NCBI RefSeq assembly: GCF_001690355.1
Contig: NZ_LZHG01000014.1
Coordinates: forward strand, 1 to 64,000
Reading direction: 5' to 3'
DNA length: 64,000 bases
Source: Gilliamella sp. Choc4-2
GTDB lineage: Bacteria; Pseudomonadota; Gammaproteobacteria; Enterobacterales; Orbaceae
Every line of letters begins with the position of its first letter. Position 1 is the first letter of the stretch. The notes under the pieces were generated by a model that saw only the letters and a program-made list of their open reading frames with translations, was not told the origin of the DNA and made no database searches. The position numbers and the translations under genes are program-made. Below are positions 19,751 through 30,549 of the stretch, piece by piece.

Positions 19751-21466
19751 ATGTCATTAGATAAAAAACGCCAGACCTATCTACTTGGCTGGTTAAAACA
19801 GCAAGCAAAAATGTATAAAACTAATTTGCGTGCTTCAATTTTAACCGGCTTGGTTTTAACTATATTAGTTATTATTCAATCTGCATTGCTCGCTGTAATT
19901 TTGCAAAAAATTATTATTGAACAACACTATTTTGTGGATATTCTGCCTTTTTTTGGCGCACTAGTTGCAGTGTTACTTGGTCGAGCAGGCTTAATTTATC
20001 TACGCGAAAAGATCAACTTTGCCATAGGCAAAAAAGTTCGCCAGCAAGTTCGACAGCAATTAATTGATCAACTTGAGTTGTATGGACCTGCTCATTTAAA
20101 CCAAAACACCACAGGTGCATTAAGTACGCTACTTATTGAACAAGTCGATAAATTGCATGACTTTTTTTCCCGTTATTTACCCCAAATGCGATTGGCAAGT
20201 ATGGCTCCAATATTAATCTGTATTGCTATCTTTCCATTTAACTGGGCAGCAGCTACAATTTTGCTTTGTACCGCTCCCTTGATTCCTATTTTTATGATTT
20301 TAGTGGGAATGGGAGCTGCTGATATTAATCGTCGTCATTTTAAAGCGCTTGCGTATTTAAGTGGTCATTTTTTAGATCGTTTAAAAGGCCTCAATACCAT
20401 TCGACTATTCAACCAAGGTGAAAAACAAACAAACGAAATAGCGATTGCTTCTGAAGATTTTCGTATTAAAACTATGCAAGTGCTCAAAATAGCCTTTTTA
20501 TCTTCAGCCGTATTGGAGTTTTTTACTTCTATTTCAATCGCCATTGTGGCAGTTTATTTTGGATTTTCGTATTTAGGCGAATTTGATTTTGGTGCATATA
20601 ATGGAACTGTTACTCTATTTGCTGGTTTTTTTGCGCTAATGTTAGCCCCTGAATACTTTCAACCTTTACGTGATTTGGGCACTTACTATCATGCCAAAGC
20701 TGAAGCAATTGCAGCAGCAGATAATATCGAAACTTTTTTAAGTAAAAAAATCGCACCAAAACAAATCAATGATAATATAACAAACATAAAATTGACTGAG
20801 CCATTAAAAACAATTGAAGCAGATAATTTAATTATATTATCTAACGAACAACAACCTATCGTTGGTCCATTATCATTTAGCTTGCAGGCACCTTTTAAAT
20901 TAGCTCTCATAGGGACTAGTGGCGAAGGTAAAACTTCGTTAATGCAAGTACTACTCGGATTTTTACCTTATCAAGGTTCATTAAAGATTAATGGTATTGA
21001 ATTTAATCAATTAGATATTAATGATTGGCAACAGCAAGTAAGCTGGATTGGTCAAAATCCTTACTTGCTTAATAGTACTATCCGTGAAAATATTTTATTG
21101 GGTAAACAAAATGCAACCAACCATGAACTTGATAACGTGATAGCCAAAACCCAATTGACTGAAGTTATTGCTAAATTACCACAAGGCATTGAAACCCAAG
21201 TTGGCGAAGATGCGGTACGTTTATCAATTGGGCAAGCACAGAGGATCGCTTTAGCAAGAGCAATGCTAAAACCTTGTCAATTATTGATTCTTGATGAACC
21301 AACTGCTAGTTTAGATAAACAAACTATCCAAAATTTGGATCAGCAACACATTGCCCCTAATAGCATTACAATTACTCATCAAACAGATGACATGCAAGAT
21401 TTTAAACAGATCTGGCAATTGGCTAATGGTAAGCTACACTGTGATATCAAGGGGGATTTATGCTAG
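19751..21466 (+). CDS. cydD: Thiol exporter CydDC, ATP-binding/permease subunit CydD
   Basis: This 571-residue half-transporter pairs with CydC to export glutathione and cysteine to the periplasm, needed for cytochrome bd assembly. About six membrane segments occupy residues 20-310. The ATPase domain has Walker A GTSGEGKT, an atypical signature LSIGQAQ instead of LSGGQ, and Walker B LLILDEPTASLD. It overlaps cydC by 7 bases. Confidence 0.95.
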   Translation: MSLDKKRQTYLLGWLKQQAKMYKTNLRASILTGLVLTILVIIQSALLAVILQKIIIEQHYFVDILPFFGALVAVLLGRAGLIYLREKINFAIGKKVRQQVRQQLIDQLELYGPAHLNQNTTGALSTLLIEQVDKLHDFFSRYLPQMRLASMAPILICIAIFPFNWAAATILLCTAPLIPIFMILVGMGAADINRRHFKALAYLSGHFLDRLKGLNTIRLFNQGEKQTNEIAIASEDFRIKTMQVLKIAFLSSAVLEFFTSISIAIVAVYFGFSYLGEFDFGAYNGTVTLFAGFFALMLAPEYFQPLRDLGTYYHAKAEAIAAADNIETFLSKKIAPKQINDNITNIKLTEPLKTIEADNLIILSNEQQPIVGPLSFSLQAPFKLALIGTSGEGKTSLMQVLLGFLPYQGSLKINGIEFNQLDINDWQQQVSWIGQNPYLLNSTIRENILLGKQNATNHELDNVIAKTQLTEVIAKLPQGIETQVGEDAVRLSIGQAQRIALARAMLKPCQLLILDEPTASLDKQTIQNLDQQHIAPNSITITHQTDDMQDFKQIWQLANGKLHCDIKGDLC

Positions 21467-23091
21467 CTATATTACGCCCTTATATCGCACTATATAAACA
21501 CTATTTTGGGCAAATTTTATTGGGATTATTTTTGTCAATTCTTACCCTATTTGCCAGCGTATTTTTGCTATCATTATCAGGATGGTTTTTAGCCTCTACA
21601 GCTTTTGTTGGCGTTGCAGGTTTGTATACTTTCAATTATATGTTGCCTGCTGCTGGTGTTCGTGCTGCGGCAATTATTCGAACCGCTGCCCGCTATATGG
21701 AGCGTTTAGTTGATCATAATACCACATTTAAAATCTTAGCTTATTTAAGAACGTTAGCTTTTCGTAAGATTTTGCCCTTAAGTGCCAATCAATTAGCCCA
21801 CTACCAACGGGCTGACTTGCTTAATCGCTTTATTGTTGATATTGACGCACTTGATCACTTATACCTAAAACTTTTTTCACCTATTGTAACCGCACTTGTT
21901 ACCATTGCTGTTTTGTTTGTTGGATTAGCAAATATAAACTTACCTATTGCGTTAATTATTACTATTATCCTTACAACCACTTTACTTGTGGTTCCGGTCA
22001 TTTTTTATCAAGCAGGAAAGCAACTCGGCAAAACACTAGCTAAACAACAAAGTGAATATCGTTTATTATTAATTAATTATCTACAAGGACAAGCTGAACT
22101 TATCCTATTTAATGCACAACCACGCTATCGTGCTAAACTTGATGAGCTTGAATCAAACTGGCTTTATAACCAGCAACGTCAATCAACATTAATGGCACTA
22201 TCAAGTTCATTGATTGTGCTGATTGCTGGATTTTTAACGTTGCTTGTTCTATGGCTAATTACCCAATACACCCTATCCCCTTTGGTGGCGTTATTTGTAT
22301 TTGTTAGTCTTGCAAGTGCTGAAATACTCATGCCAATTCCTGGCGCATTTATCTTTTTAGGGCAAGTACTTACTTCTGCCACACGCACAACAGCTATTTT
22401 TAATCAAACACCCGATATTCAATTTGTTTCTAAAGGTAAAAAAATAGATTTAACTACGGCAAAATTACAATTTGAACAAATTAATTTCAGCTATCCAAAT
22501 CAACCTTTTGCGATATTAACTGATTTTTCCTTAACGGTTGAACAAGGTGAACATATTGGAATAATTGGTAAAACTGGTTGTGGTAAATCAACTTTATTAA
22601 GTCTAGTGAATCGAACTTGGAAGGCAAGATCCGGTAATATTTATTTTAATGATACCCCAATAAATCAACTGGATGAAAAAACTTTGCGACAAGCCATCGC
22701 AATGGTTCCTCAAGTTATTACTATTTTTAGTGAAACTTTACGGCAAAATTTACTCATTGGTAATCCTAATGCAACGGATCAACAGCTTATTGAGGTTTTA
22801 CATCAAGTTGAATTGGACAAATTACTAATTACAGAACAAGGTTTAGATATGCTAATTGGACAAGGCGGGCGTACTTTATCTGGCGGTGAAATTCGTCGTA
22901 TTGGCATTGCAAGAGCATTACTGCATAATTCCCCTTTAATTTTAATGGACGAACCAACAGAAAGCCTTGATCAACAAACAGAGCAACAAATTATTCAATT
23001 AATCAAGCAGACATGTAAGGGTAAAACATTGATTATGGTTACACATCGTTTAACGGATAATCCAATGTTTGATCGGGTTGTTTCACTTTAA
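21460..23091 (+). CDS. cydC: Thiol exporter CydDC, ATP-binding/permease subunit CydC
   Basis: This 543-residue partner of CydD has membrane segments over residues 15-320. Its ATPase domain has canonical Walker A GKTGCGKS, signature LSGGEIRRIGIARALL and Walker B LILMDEPTESLD. The degenerate signature sits in CydD, so the two ATP sites are not equivalent. No cydAB genes lie nearby in the window. Confidence 0.95.
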   Translation: MLAILRPYIALYKHYFGQILLGLFLSILTLFASVFLLSLSGWFLASTAFVGVAGLYTFNYMLPAAGVRAAAIIRTAARYMERLVDHNTTFKILAYLRTLAFRKILPLSANQLAHYQRADLLNRFIVDIDALDHLYLKLFSPIVTALVTIAVLFVGLANINLPIALIITIILTTTLLVVPVIFYQAGKQLGKTLAKQQSEYRLLLINYLQGQAELILFNAQPRYRAKLDELESNWLYNQQRQSTLMALSSSLIVLIAGFLTLLVLWLITQYTLSPLVALFVFVSLASAEILMPIPGAFIFLGQVLTSATRTTAIFNQTPDIQFVSKGKKIDLTTAKLQFEQINFSYPNQPFAILTDFSLTVEQGEHIGIIGKTGCGKSTLLSLVNRTWKARSGNIYFNDTPINQLDEKTLRQAIAMVPQVITIFSETLRQNLLIGNPNATDQQLIEVLHQVELDKLLITEQGLDMLIGQGGRTLSGGEIRRIGIARALLHNSPLILMDEPTESLDQQTEQQIIQLIKQTCKGKTLIMVTHRLTDNPMFDRVVSL

Positions 23092-23308
23092 AATAGATGT
23101 TTTTAATAATAATTAGAACGCTATATTGGTAAGTAATGCATTATTTAGGCTAAAAAAGGGATTAGCTTTAATAGTTAACATAATATTTATTGGAGCTTAC
23201 AATACTTGGTTATATTAAAATTACTTTTTATTTAAATATTTTGTAATCATAAGTTTTTTAAGGGAGTGTTGGATTTATATGTTATCCACACCGTTATTCT
23301 TAAAAATA

Positions 23309-23317
23309 TGCTATAAT
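23309..23317 (+). promoter_or_regulatory. Extended -10 promoter for the rsfS operon
   Basis: TGCTATAAT is an extended -10 (TG, one base, TATAAT). No good -35 hexamer lies 17 bases upstream, as is common with extended -10 promoters. It is about 33 bases before the rsfS start. Confidence 0.55.
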
Positions 23318-23349
23318 AGCGCTTTGTTTTGATTGATAGAGAGATTATT

Positions 23350-23664
23350 TTGCAACAGTCGTTACAAGATTTTATTATTGATAAGATTGATGATCTAAAA
23401 GGCAAAGACATTGTTACCCTTGATGTTCGAGGTAAATCGAGCATTACCGATTATATGATTATCTGCACCGGTACTTCAAACCGTCATGTAGCTTCAATAT
23501 CAGGTCATTTAATTGATGAAGCAAAAAAACAAGGTCATCTAGTTTTAGGCAGTGAAGGACAAGGTGATGCTGATTGGGTTGTGGTTGATATGGACTCGGT
23601 GATTGTGCACATTATGCAAGAGGAAAGTCGCCAGCTTTACGAACTTGAAAAACTTTGGAGTTAA
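23350..23664 (+). CDS. rsfS: Ribosomal silencing factor RsfS
   Basis: This protein binds ribosomal protein L14 and blocks subunit joining in starvation. Starting at the TTG at 23350 it has 104 residues, beginning [20 protein letters not shown], which aligns with the E. coli start. AGAGAG lies about 7 bases upstream. The earlier TTG at 23329 would add seven residues without support. Conserved [20 protein letters not shown] and [15 protein letters not shown] are present. rlmH follows after 4 bases. Confidence 0.93.
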   Translation: MQQSLQDFIIDKIDDLKGKDIVTLDVRGKSSITDYMIICTGTSNRHVASISGHLIDEAKKQGHLVLGSEGQGDADWVVVDMDSVIVHIMQEESRQLYELEKLWS

Positions 23665-23668
23665 TGCC

Positions 23669-24139
23669 GTGAAAATACAGCTTATTGCTGTTGGCACTAA
23701 AATGCCAAACTGGGTTACTATTGCTTTTAATGATTATCAGTCACGATTTCCTAAAGATATGCCTTTGGAGCTTGTTGAAATTCCCGCAGGAAAACGTACT
23801 AAAAATGCAGATATTGTACGAATTTTAGATAAAGAAGGCGAAGCAATGCTAAGTGCTTGCGGTAAAAGTAATCGCATTGTGGCGCTCGATATTCCAGGTA
23901 AACCTTACACAACGTATAATTTAGCCGAACAGTTAGAGCACTGGAAAGCAGATGGTCGTGATGTGAGTTTATTAATTGGTGGACCTGAAGGTTTATCTCC
24001 TGCTTGTAAAGCCGCTGCGCAGCAAAGTTGGTCTCTATCACCGCTTACACTTCCTCATCCTTTAGTTCGCATCATCGTGGCAGAAAGCCTTTACCGAGCT
24101 TTTAGCTTAACCACTAATCATCCATATCATCGTGAATAA
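23669..24139 (+). CDS. rlmH: 23S rRNA pseudouridine-1915 N3-methyltransferase
   Basis: This 156-residue SPOUT methyltransferase modifies pseudouridine 1915 in helix 69 of 23S rRNA. Start is GTG at 23669 ([16 protein letters not shown]), equal to the family start. The open frame extends further upstream into rsfS but that part is not coding. The knot-region motif [14 protein letters not shown] and C-terminal NHPYHRE are typical. Confidence 0.95.
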   Translation: MKIQLIAVGTKMPNWVTIAFNDYQSRFPKDMPLELVEIPAGKRTKNADIVRILDKEGEAMLSACGKSNRIVALDIPGKPYTTYNLAEQLEHWKADGRDVSLLIGGPEGLSPACKAAAQQSWSLSPLTLPHPLVRIIVAESLYRAFSLTTNHPYHRE

Positions 24140-24155
24140 TAACTAGGTAATAAAA

Positions 24156-24620
24156 ATGAGCGAGATTATTTTAGATCTGCAAGTTGCTACAAAAGATCAC
24201 CAAAACCTACCTACTGAAAAGCAAATTATAAAATGGTTAGAAGTTATTTTGCCACAATTTATGGATAGTGCTGAAATTACTATTCGTATTGTCGATGAAC
24301 AAGAAAGCCAGCAATTGAATAGTACTTATCGACACAAAGATAAACCTACTAATGTATTATCTTTTCCATTTGAGTCACCAATTGAAATTGCTGTACCGTT
24401 GCTCGGTGATTTGGTTATTTGTAAACAAGTAGTAGAAGCAGAAGCAATAGCTCAGCACAAATCATTAACCTCACATTGGGCACATATGATTGTGCATGGT
24501 TGTTTACATTTACTTGGCTATGATCATATTCTTGACGAAGAAGCAAAAGAAATGGAGAATATCGAGATAAGTATTATGCAGCAGTTAGGATTTGATGATC
24601 CTTATCAACTAGTTGACTAA
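24156..24620 (+). CDS. ybeY: Endoribonuclease YbeY
   Basis: This 154-residue metal-dependent RNase acts in 16S rRNA 3'-end maturation and ribosome quality control. The zinc motif H-x3-H-x5-H is visible in [15 protein letters not shown], and NVLSFPFE is the other conserved stretch. In E. coli ybeY follows ybeZ. Here it follows rlmH directly and no ybeZ is present. Confidence 0.95.
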   Translation: MSEIILDLQVATKDHQNLPTEKQIIKWLEVILPQFMDSAEITIRIVDEQESQQLNSTYRHKDKPTNVLSFPFESPIEIAVPLLGDLVICKQVVEAEAIAQHKSLTSHWAHMIVHGCLHLLGYDHILDEEAKEMENIEISIMQQLGFDDPYQLVD

Positions 24621-24694
24621 TCGAAACTATTCATTACACTATTTGTTTTTATTAACATTTTTTATCATAGCAAAATAAGAAAGGAAGAGAGCAA

Positions 24695-25567
24695 ATGAGT
24701 GATGACAATCACCGGTCCCCTAAAAAAGGGTTTGCATTATGGTTAAATCAATTATTTAATTCTGAACCGAAAGACAAAGAAGAGTTGATTGAAGTCATTC
24801 GTGAAGCCGAAGAAAACGATCTCATCGATCCAGATACCCTTGATATGATTGAAGGTGTTATGGATATAGCGGAACAACGTGTCCGAGATATCATGATTCC
24901 TCGTTCTCAAATTATCACAATTAAAGATAATTATACTTTAGATGAATGCCTGGATATTATTTCTGAACATGGGCACTCGCGCTATCCTGTTATTAGTGAA
25001 GATAGAGATCATATTGAAGGCATTTTATTAGCCAAAGATCTTCTTATATTTATTCGTCAAGGCGTTGATAATTTTGATCTCAAAAAAATTCTGCGCCCTA
25101 CTGTTGTCGTTCCCGAGAGTAAACGTGTTGATCATATGTTAAAAGAGTTTCGTATGCAGCGCTATCATATGGCAATGGCAATTGATGAATTTGGCGGTGT
25201 ATCAGGTCTTGTTACTATTGAAGATATTTTAGAACTTATTGTTGGTGATATAGAAGATGAGTATGATGAAATTGAAGATCGCGATATTCGCCGCTTAACT
25301 CAATCAGTTTATACTGTAAAAGCGCTCACGCCAGTTGAAGATTTTAATGAAATATTCGCTACTAAATTTAGTGATGATGACATGGATACCATTGGGGGTT
25401 TAGTAATGCAACATTTTGGACGTTTACCTTTACGTGGTGAAAGTATTACTATTGATGGATATCAATTTAAAGTAACTATTGTTGATCGCAGGCGAATCAT
25501 CCAATTACATGTAACTATTCCAGAAGGTGCTACTGTACCTAATCTTGAACTATCAGAAAATGCTTAA
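24695..25567 (+). CDS. corC: CBS-domain protein CorC/YbeX
   Basis: This 290-residue cytoplasmic protein has two CBS domains (residues about 70-190, with VRDIMIPRSQIITI and GHSRYPVI) and a C-terminal CorC/HlyC domain (about 205-285, with DTIGGLVMQHFGRLP). Family members are linked to magnesium/cobalt efflux and to ribosome metabolism with YbeY. It shares 8 bases with lnt. Confidence 0.92.
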   Translation: MSDDNHRSPKKGFALWLNQLFNSEPKDKEELIEVIREAEENDLIDPDTLDMIEGVMDIAEQRVRDIMIPRSQIITIKDNYTLDECLDIISEHGHSRYPVISEDRDHIEGILLAKDLLIFIRQGVDNFDLKKILRPTVVVPESKRVDHMLKEFRMQRYHMAMAIDEFGGVSGLVTIEDILELIVGDIEDEYDEIEDRDIRRLTQSVYTVKALTPVEDFNEIFATKFSDDDMDTIGGLVMQHFGRLPLRGESITIDGYQFKVTIVDRRRIIQLHVTIPEGATVPNLELSENA

Positions 25568-27125
25568 ATACGTCTTAGCTAGTATGATTTTAGGTAGTAT
25601 AGCTGTTTTCAGTTATACCCCTTTTCACCTTTGGCCTTTAGCTTTTATCTCATTTTCGGGTTTATTATGGCTTATTGCTAATAAATCTAGTAAACAAGCT
25701 ATCCTACTTGGATTATTTTGGGGTATCGGTTACTTTGCAGCTGGAGTTCATTGGGTATATATTAGTATTAAACAATATGGTGAATTACCTACACTTGTGG
25801 CGCTCATTATTTTGGGGATTTTTATCCTTTATTTGTCACTTTATCCTATGTTATTTGCTTTTTTGCTTAGATTTAGAGTAGTACAACGATTTGCCCCACA
25901 ATGTTCATTTAAACAATTAGTTTTTGCAGCACCCATCATTTGGCAAGGGACTGAGTTTTTACGTGGTTATATCTTGACAGGTTTTTCTTGGCTACAATTA
26001 GGCTATAGTCAACTTGATAGCCCTTTACGCGCTTATTTTCCAATTATGGGAATAGATGGTGTTAATTTATTGACATCTATTTTGTGCGGGCTGTTCGTTT
26101 ATTGTTTATACAAAATAAAACAACATGCTAATAAAAAGTACATATTTGGTGCAGGGTTTGCACTTTTTACGATTTTTATTGCACCAATTCCATTCAAAAA
26201 TATTAACTGGACCACCGTCGATCATCAACGTGTTGCCAATTTTGCTTTAATTCAAGGTAATATTCCACAATCATTGCGTTGGGATAATCAACAGTTAAAT
26301 AATACGTTAAAAACCTACGCAATGCTAACTCAGGCCAACATTAGTAGCAATAAGATCATTATTTGGCCTGAAGCAAGCATTACCGATATTGAATTAAATC
26401 AAAAATCTTTTTTGAATTATCTGGATGAGCAAGCAAGAGCAAATGATTCTGAAATTGCGGTGGGAATCATTGACTATCGCTTTGATGACAGTAATTCCGA
26501 AGCCCAAGGAAAAATTTATAATACATTATTAGTATTAGGAGAAAAAATCCCCTACCAATACCCAACTAGGAATCGTTATCAAAAACACCACTTAGTACCA
26601 TTTGGTGAGTTTACCCCATTGGAATCCGTACTTAAACCGATTGCTAAATTACTTAATATCCCTATGTCATCAATGACATCCAGTGAAAAACAGCAGCCAC
26701 AACTTGAAATGAAAGGCTTTAAGTTTACTACAGCTATTTGTTATGAAGTAATTTTATCCAATCTGATTTGGCAAAACTTTACCGCTGATACCGATTTTTT
26801 ACTTACTGTTTCCAATGACGCTTGGTTTGGTGATAGTATTGGACCAAAACAGCATTTGCAAATGGCTCAAGCAAGAGCATTAGAATTTGGGCGACCATTA
26901 ATTCGTAGCACCAATACAGGAATCACTGCCATTATTGATCATCATGGTGAGATTATTAAACAATTACCACAATTTGAAACTACAGTATTAACACAAACAT
27001 TATCACCTACGGTAGGTTTAACGCCTTATGCTAGTTGGGGAAATCAACCTTATTGGATCATGATGGCTTTAATGTTTATTCTTCTTTTTATAAAAGAACG
27101 ATTTTGGTCTAGAATACTGGCATAA
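25560..27125 (+). CDS. lnt: Apolipoprotein N-acyltransferase
   Basis: This inner-membrane enzyme adds the third acyl chain to lipoproteins. The start is taken as ATG 25560 (MLKYVLASMILG), overlapping the corC stop by 8 bases, giving 521 residues. About six membrane segments lie in residues 1-200, then the nitrilase-like periplasmic domain. Its catalytic triad is visible as Glu in WPEAS, Lys in KHHLVPFGEF and Cys in TAICYE. It serves lipoproteins such as MltB in this window. Confidence 0.94.
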   Translation: MLKYVLASMILGSIAVFSYTPFHLWPLAFISFSGLLWLIANKSSKQAILLGLFWGIGYFAAGVHWVYISIKQYGELPTLVALIILGIFILYLSLYPMLFAFLLRFRVVQRFAPQCSFKQLVFAAPIIWQGTEFLRGYILTGFSWLQLGYSQLDSPLRAYFPIMGIDGVNLLTSILCGLFVYCLYKIKQHANKKYIFGAGFALFTIFIAPIPFKNINWTTVDHQRVANFALIQGNIPQSLRWDNQQLNNTLKTYAMLTQANISSNKIIIWPEASITDIELNQKSFLNYLDEQARANDSEIAVGIIDYRFDDSNSEAQGKIYNTLLVLGEKIPYQYPTRNRYQKHHLVPFGEFTPLESVLKPIAKLLNIPMSSMTSSEKQQPQLEMKGFKFTTAICYEVILSNLIWQNFTADTDFLLTVSNDAWFGDSIGPKQHLQMAQARALEFGRPLIRSTNTGITAIIDHHGEIIKQLPQFETTVLTQTLSPTVGLTPYASWGNQPYWIMMALMFILLFIKERFWSRILA

Positions 27126-27327
27126 TTATTGCTTATTTAGTTTAGAATAAATTTTAGCACCTCAATGAGAGTTATAAAGCACTATTTATTAGTTGTATCT
27201 AGTTTCTATAATATATAAATAAACAGTAAAAAGTACTTTTATGTTTAAAAATAAGTTATAATATACATCGCTTGTAAAAATATTAAATTTATTTAATACG
27301 ATACAAATCAAACCGTAGGAGATGAGT

Positions 27328-28236
27328 ATGAACAGAAAGACAAAATTAACCAAATTAGTGTTATCATTTGCAATGCTAGGTCTAATGGCTGGTTCTGCAG
27401 TTGCGGAGGAACTTAATGGTACACTTGCTAAAGTGAAAGAAAATGGTATGATTGTCGTTGGGCATAGAGAATCATCAGTTCCTTTTTCATATTATGGTGA
27501 TAATCAAAAAGTTATTGGTTATTCACAAGACTACTCAGATCTTATCGTTGATGCGGTAAAAAAAGAACTTAATATGCCAAATTTACAAGTTAAATATTTA
27601 CCACTTACATCACAAAATCGTATTCCACTTTTACAAAATGGATCTTATGATTTTGAATGTGGTTCAACAACTAATAATCTTTCTCGTCAACAACAAGTAG
27701 ATTTTTCAAATACTATTTTTATAGTTGGTACTCGCTTTTTAGTAAAAACGAATAGCAAAATCAAAGATATTGACGACCTGAAAGGTAAAAATGTAGTCGT
27801 AACTTCTGGTACAACCTCTGAAGTTATGCTAAACAAAATCAATTCTGAAAAAGGTTTGAATATTCGTATTATTGCAACGAAAGATCATGGTGATGCATTT
27901 CGCACACTTGAAAGCGGACGAGCAGCGGCATTCCTGATCGATGATGCACTTTTAGCTGGTGAACGCTCAAAAGCTAAAAAACCAGAACTTTGGGAAATTG
28001 TCGGGACACCACTATCTTATGAAGCCTATGGATGTATGTTGCGCAAGCAAGATCCTCAATTTAAAGCATTAGTAGATAAAACCATTGCCGAATTTCAAAC
28101 TTCTGGTATGGCAGAGAAGTCATATAATCGATGGTTTAAGGAGCCTATTCCACCAAAAGGATTAAACATGAACTTTGACATGTCTCCCGAGATGAAAGAA
28201 CTTTTCGCTCACCCTAATGATAAAGCATTAGACTAA
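27328..28236 (+). CDS. gltI: Glutamate/aspartate ABC transporter substrate-binding protein
   Basis: This 302-residue periplasmic protein delivers glutamate or aspartate to GltJK. The start is ATG 27328, six bases after AGGAG. ATG 27322 abuts the ribosome site and is unlikely. A signal peptide ends near Ala-Val-Ala-Glu. The family stretch RESSVPFSYYGDNQKVIGYSQ binds the amino acid, and FECGSTTNN is typical of GltI. It heads the gltIJKL operon after lnt, the same order as in E. coli. Confidence 0.94.
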   Translation: MNRKTKLTKLVLSFAMLGLMAGSAVAEELNGTLAKVKENGMIVVGHRESSVPFSYYGDNQKVIGYSQDYSDLIVDAVKKELNMPNLQVKYLPLTSQNRIPLLQNGSYDFECGSTTNNLSRQQQVDFSNTIFIVGTRFLVKTNSKIKDIDDLKGKNVVVTSGTTSEVMLNKINSEKGLNIRIIATKDHGDAFRTLESGRAAAFLIDDALLAGERSKAKKPELWEIVGTPLSYEAYGCMLRKQDPQFKALVDKTIAEFQTSGMAEKSYNRWFKEPIPPKGLNMNFDMSPEMKELFAHPNDKALD

Positions 28237-28258
28237 TAATATACTTATATTTTCAAAA

Positions 28259-28278
28259 GAGCGCAGGTTGCTGCGCTC
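28259..28278 (+). terminator. Hairpin between gltI and gltJ
   Basis: GAGCGCA and TGCGCTC form a 7-bp GC-rich stem with a six-base loop, followed by ATCATCTTATTT. It could partially terminate or stabilise the gltI message, giving more binding protein than permease, as is common in ABC importer operons. Confidence 0.6.
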
Positions 28279-28322
28279 ATCATCTTATTTACAAAAAATA
28301 TTTTTTATATGTTGGAGCATTT

Positions 28323-29066
28323 ATGACAACAAGTTGGAATTGGGGGATTTTTCTGCAACCAACTCCCTTTGGGGATACAACTTATTTAGGATGGCTGTGG
28401 TTAGGTTTTCAAATGACCATATTGCTAGTTTTTACATCGGGATTAGTAGCCTTTTTCGTAGGTTCACTATTTGGTGTTTTGAGAACATTACCTAATCGTT
28501 TTTTATCAACGTTAGGCACTTGTTATGTCGAAATTTTCAGAAATATTCCCCTTATCATTCATTTATTCTTTTGGATTGAAGTTGTGCCAATATTGGTACC
28601 AGAATCAATTAGAGATTGGCTATATAATGATATTGATCCAATGACATTTACATTATTAATGTCAACAATTGGCTTAGGATTATTTACTGGTGCTCGTATT
28701 TGTGAACAAATAAGGGCCGCAATCCAATCAATCCCAATAGGACAAAAAAATGCTGGAATTGCATTAGGATTAACACTAAAACAAATCTACTTATATATAT
28801 TATTGCCAAATGCTTATCGAAGAGTAATTCCGCCATTAACATCCGAAATGTTGAACATGGTTAAAAACTCTGCTGTTGCCTCTACAGTAGGTTATATTGA
28901 GCTAACAAAACAGGCTAATCAATTATTAGAGCATGCTGGCCAACCTTATGAATCATTTATTGCCATTACCTTAGGGTATGTACTTATTAATGTGGTTATT
29001 ATGTTTGCTATGCAATATATAGAAAAAAAAGTACGACTTCCTGGGATTTTAGGAGGTAAATCATGA
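28323..29066 (+). CDS. gltJ: Glutamate/aspartate ABC transporter permease GltJ
   Basis: This 247-residue permease has about five or six membrane segments and the polar amino acid permease pattern ([16 protein letters not shown]). The ABC-coupling loop is [22 protein letters not shown]. The gltK start overlaps its last four bases. Confidence 0.93.
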   Translation: MTTSWNWGIFLQPTPFGDTTYLGWLWLGFQMTILLVFTSGLVAFFVGSLFGVLRTLPNRFLSTLGTCYVEIFRNIPLIIHLFFWIEVVPILVPESIRDWLYNDIDPMTFTLLMSTIGLGLFTGARICEQIRAAIQSIPIGQKNAGIALGLTLKQIYLYILLPNAYRRVIPPLTSEMLNMVKNSAVASTVGYIELTKQANQLLEHAGQPYESFIAITLGYVLINVVIMFAMQYIEKKVRLPGILGGKS

Positions 29067-29743
29067 TGGAATTAGAATGGGGGCAAATTTTACCAAATTT
29101 ACCTTATATCATGAAAGGCATGATATTAACCTTAGAGATAACAATTACTGCAGTAATTTTTGGTATCGTGTGGGGAACACTACTGGCAATTATGCGTTTA
29201 TCTTCAATCAAAATTTTGCATTGGTTCGCTATGTGTTATGTAAATATTTTCCGTTCAATTCCTCTTATGATGGTCTTATTATGGTTTTATTTACTTGTCC
29301 CACAACTTTTGGGGAAATTATTAAATCTTCCTCCAACGACAGACATACGCTTTGTGTCCGCACTAATCGCTTTTGCACTTTTTGAAGCTGCTTATTATTC
29401 TGAAATTATTCGTGCGGGTATTCAAAGTGTGTCTAAAGGTCAAATCAGTGCATCTCTGGCTCTTGGTATGACTAAAGGTCAGGCTCTACGGATGGTTGTT
29501 TTACCACAAGCATTTCGCATTATGACGCCTCTTTTATTAACACAAGGTGTTATTTTATTCCAGGATACTACGCTTATTTATACGCTAAATTTAGCTGATT
29601 TCTTCTACCGAGCTGTAAATATTGTGGGTAACAGAGATGGTTTAATTGTTGAAATGGTGCTATTTACTGGAGCAGTATATTTTATCATATGCTTCACTGT
29701 TTCACGCTTAGTTAATTATTTTAAGAAAAGGATTACTCGATGA
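29063..29743 (+). CDS. gltK: Glutamate/aspartate ABC transporter permease GltK
   Basis: This 226-residue second permease subunit has [17 protein letters not shown] and the EAA-type coupling loop [23 protein letters not shown]. It overlaps gltJ and gltL by 4 bases each, so the three are translationally coupled. Two adjacent ATGs open the gene. The second (29066) is equally possible. Confidence 0.93.
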   Translation: MMELEWGQILPNLPYIMKGMILTLEITITAVIFGIVWGTLLAIMRLSSIKILHWFAMCYVNIFRSIPLMMVLLWFYLLVPQLLGKLLNLPPTTDIRFVSALIAFALFEAAYYSEIIRAGIQSVSKGQISASLALGMTKGQALRMVVLPQAFRIMTPLLLTQGVILFQDTTLIYTLNLADFFYRAVNIVGNRDGLIVEMVLFTGAVYFIICFTVSRLVNYFKKRITR

Positions 29744-30465
29744 TCTCTTTAGAAAACGTATCAAAATGGTATGGACAATTTCAAGTATTAAAAAACTGTA
29801 CTACAAGAGTCGATAAAGGCGAAGTGGTAGTTGTTTGTGGTCCTTCTGGTTCGGGAAAATCAACATTAATTAAAACTGTAAATGGGTTAGAACCTGTACA
29901 AGAAGGCAAAATTATTATTGATGGAACCGAAGTTACTAGTCAATTAACTAATTTGGCAAAATTACGTTCTAAAGTCGGTATGGTTTTTCAACATTTTGAA
30001 CTGTTCCCACATTTAACGATTTTAAAAAACCTAACGCTTGCACAAATCAAAGTATTAGGAAGAGCAGATAAAGAGGCTCGCGAAAAAGCACTTTCACTTT
30101 TAGATAGGGTTGGTCTACTTGCTCATGCTAACAAATATCCGGCACAACTTTCAGGAGGTCAGCAACAACGTGTTGCTATAGCTCGGGCGCTTTGTATGGA
30201 TCCGATTGTCATGTTATTTGATGAACCTACATCAGCTCTTGATCCTGAAATGGTAAATGAGGTACTAGATGTTATGGTTGAACTCGCTTATGAAGGTATG
30301 ACTATGATGGTAGTTACTCACGAAATGGGCTTTGCTCGCAAGGTAGCACATCGAGTTATCTTTATGGATGCAGGTGAGATTATTGAAGATACTTCAAAAG
30401 AGCAATTCTTTAGTAATCCTGAGTCTGATCGCGCTAAAGACTTTTTAGCTAAAATTATTCATTAA
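29740..30465 (+). CDS. gltL: Glutamate/aspartate ABC transporter ATP-binding protein
   Basis: This 241-residue ATPase energises GltIJK. Walker A is GPSGSGKST, the signature is [15 protein letters not shown], Walker B is [11 protein letters not shown], and the switch histidine follows in [13 protein letters not shown]. It ends the operon before a terminator hairpin. Confidence 0.96.
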   Translation: MISLENVSKWYGQFQVLKNCTTRVDKGEVVVVCGPSGSGKSTLIKTVNGLEPVQEGKIIIDGTEVTSQLTNLAKLRSKVGMVFQHFELFPHLTILKNLTLAQIKVLGRADKEAREKALSLLDRVGLLAHANKYPAQLSGGQQQRVAIARALCMDPIVMLFDEPTSALDPEMVNEVLDVMVELAYEGMTMMVVTHEMGFARKVAHRVIFMDAGEIIEDTSKEQFFSNPESDRAKDFLAKIIH

Positions 30466-30474
30466 TATTTAATT

Positions 30475-30494
30475 ACGGGGCTTTATTGCCCTGT
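30475..30494 (+). terminator. Terminator of gltIJKL
   Basis: ACGGGGC at 30475-30481 and GCCCTGT at 30488-30494 form a 7-bp stem (one G-T pair) followed by TTTGCT. It lies 10 bases after the gltL stop. Confidence 0.6.
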
Positions 30495-30549
30495 TTTGCT
30501 ATTCCTACAAAAATCATCCCAATTTATCATAAAAAAACATATATCTAAT

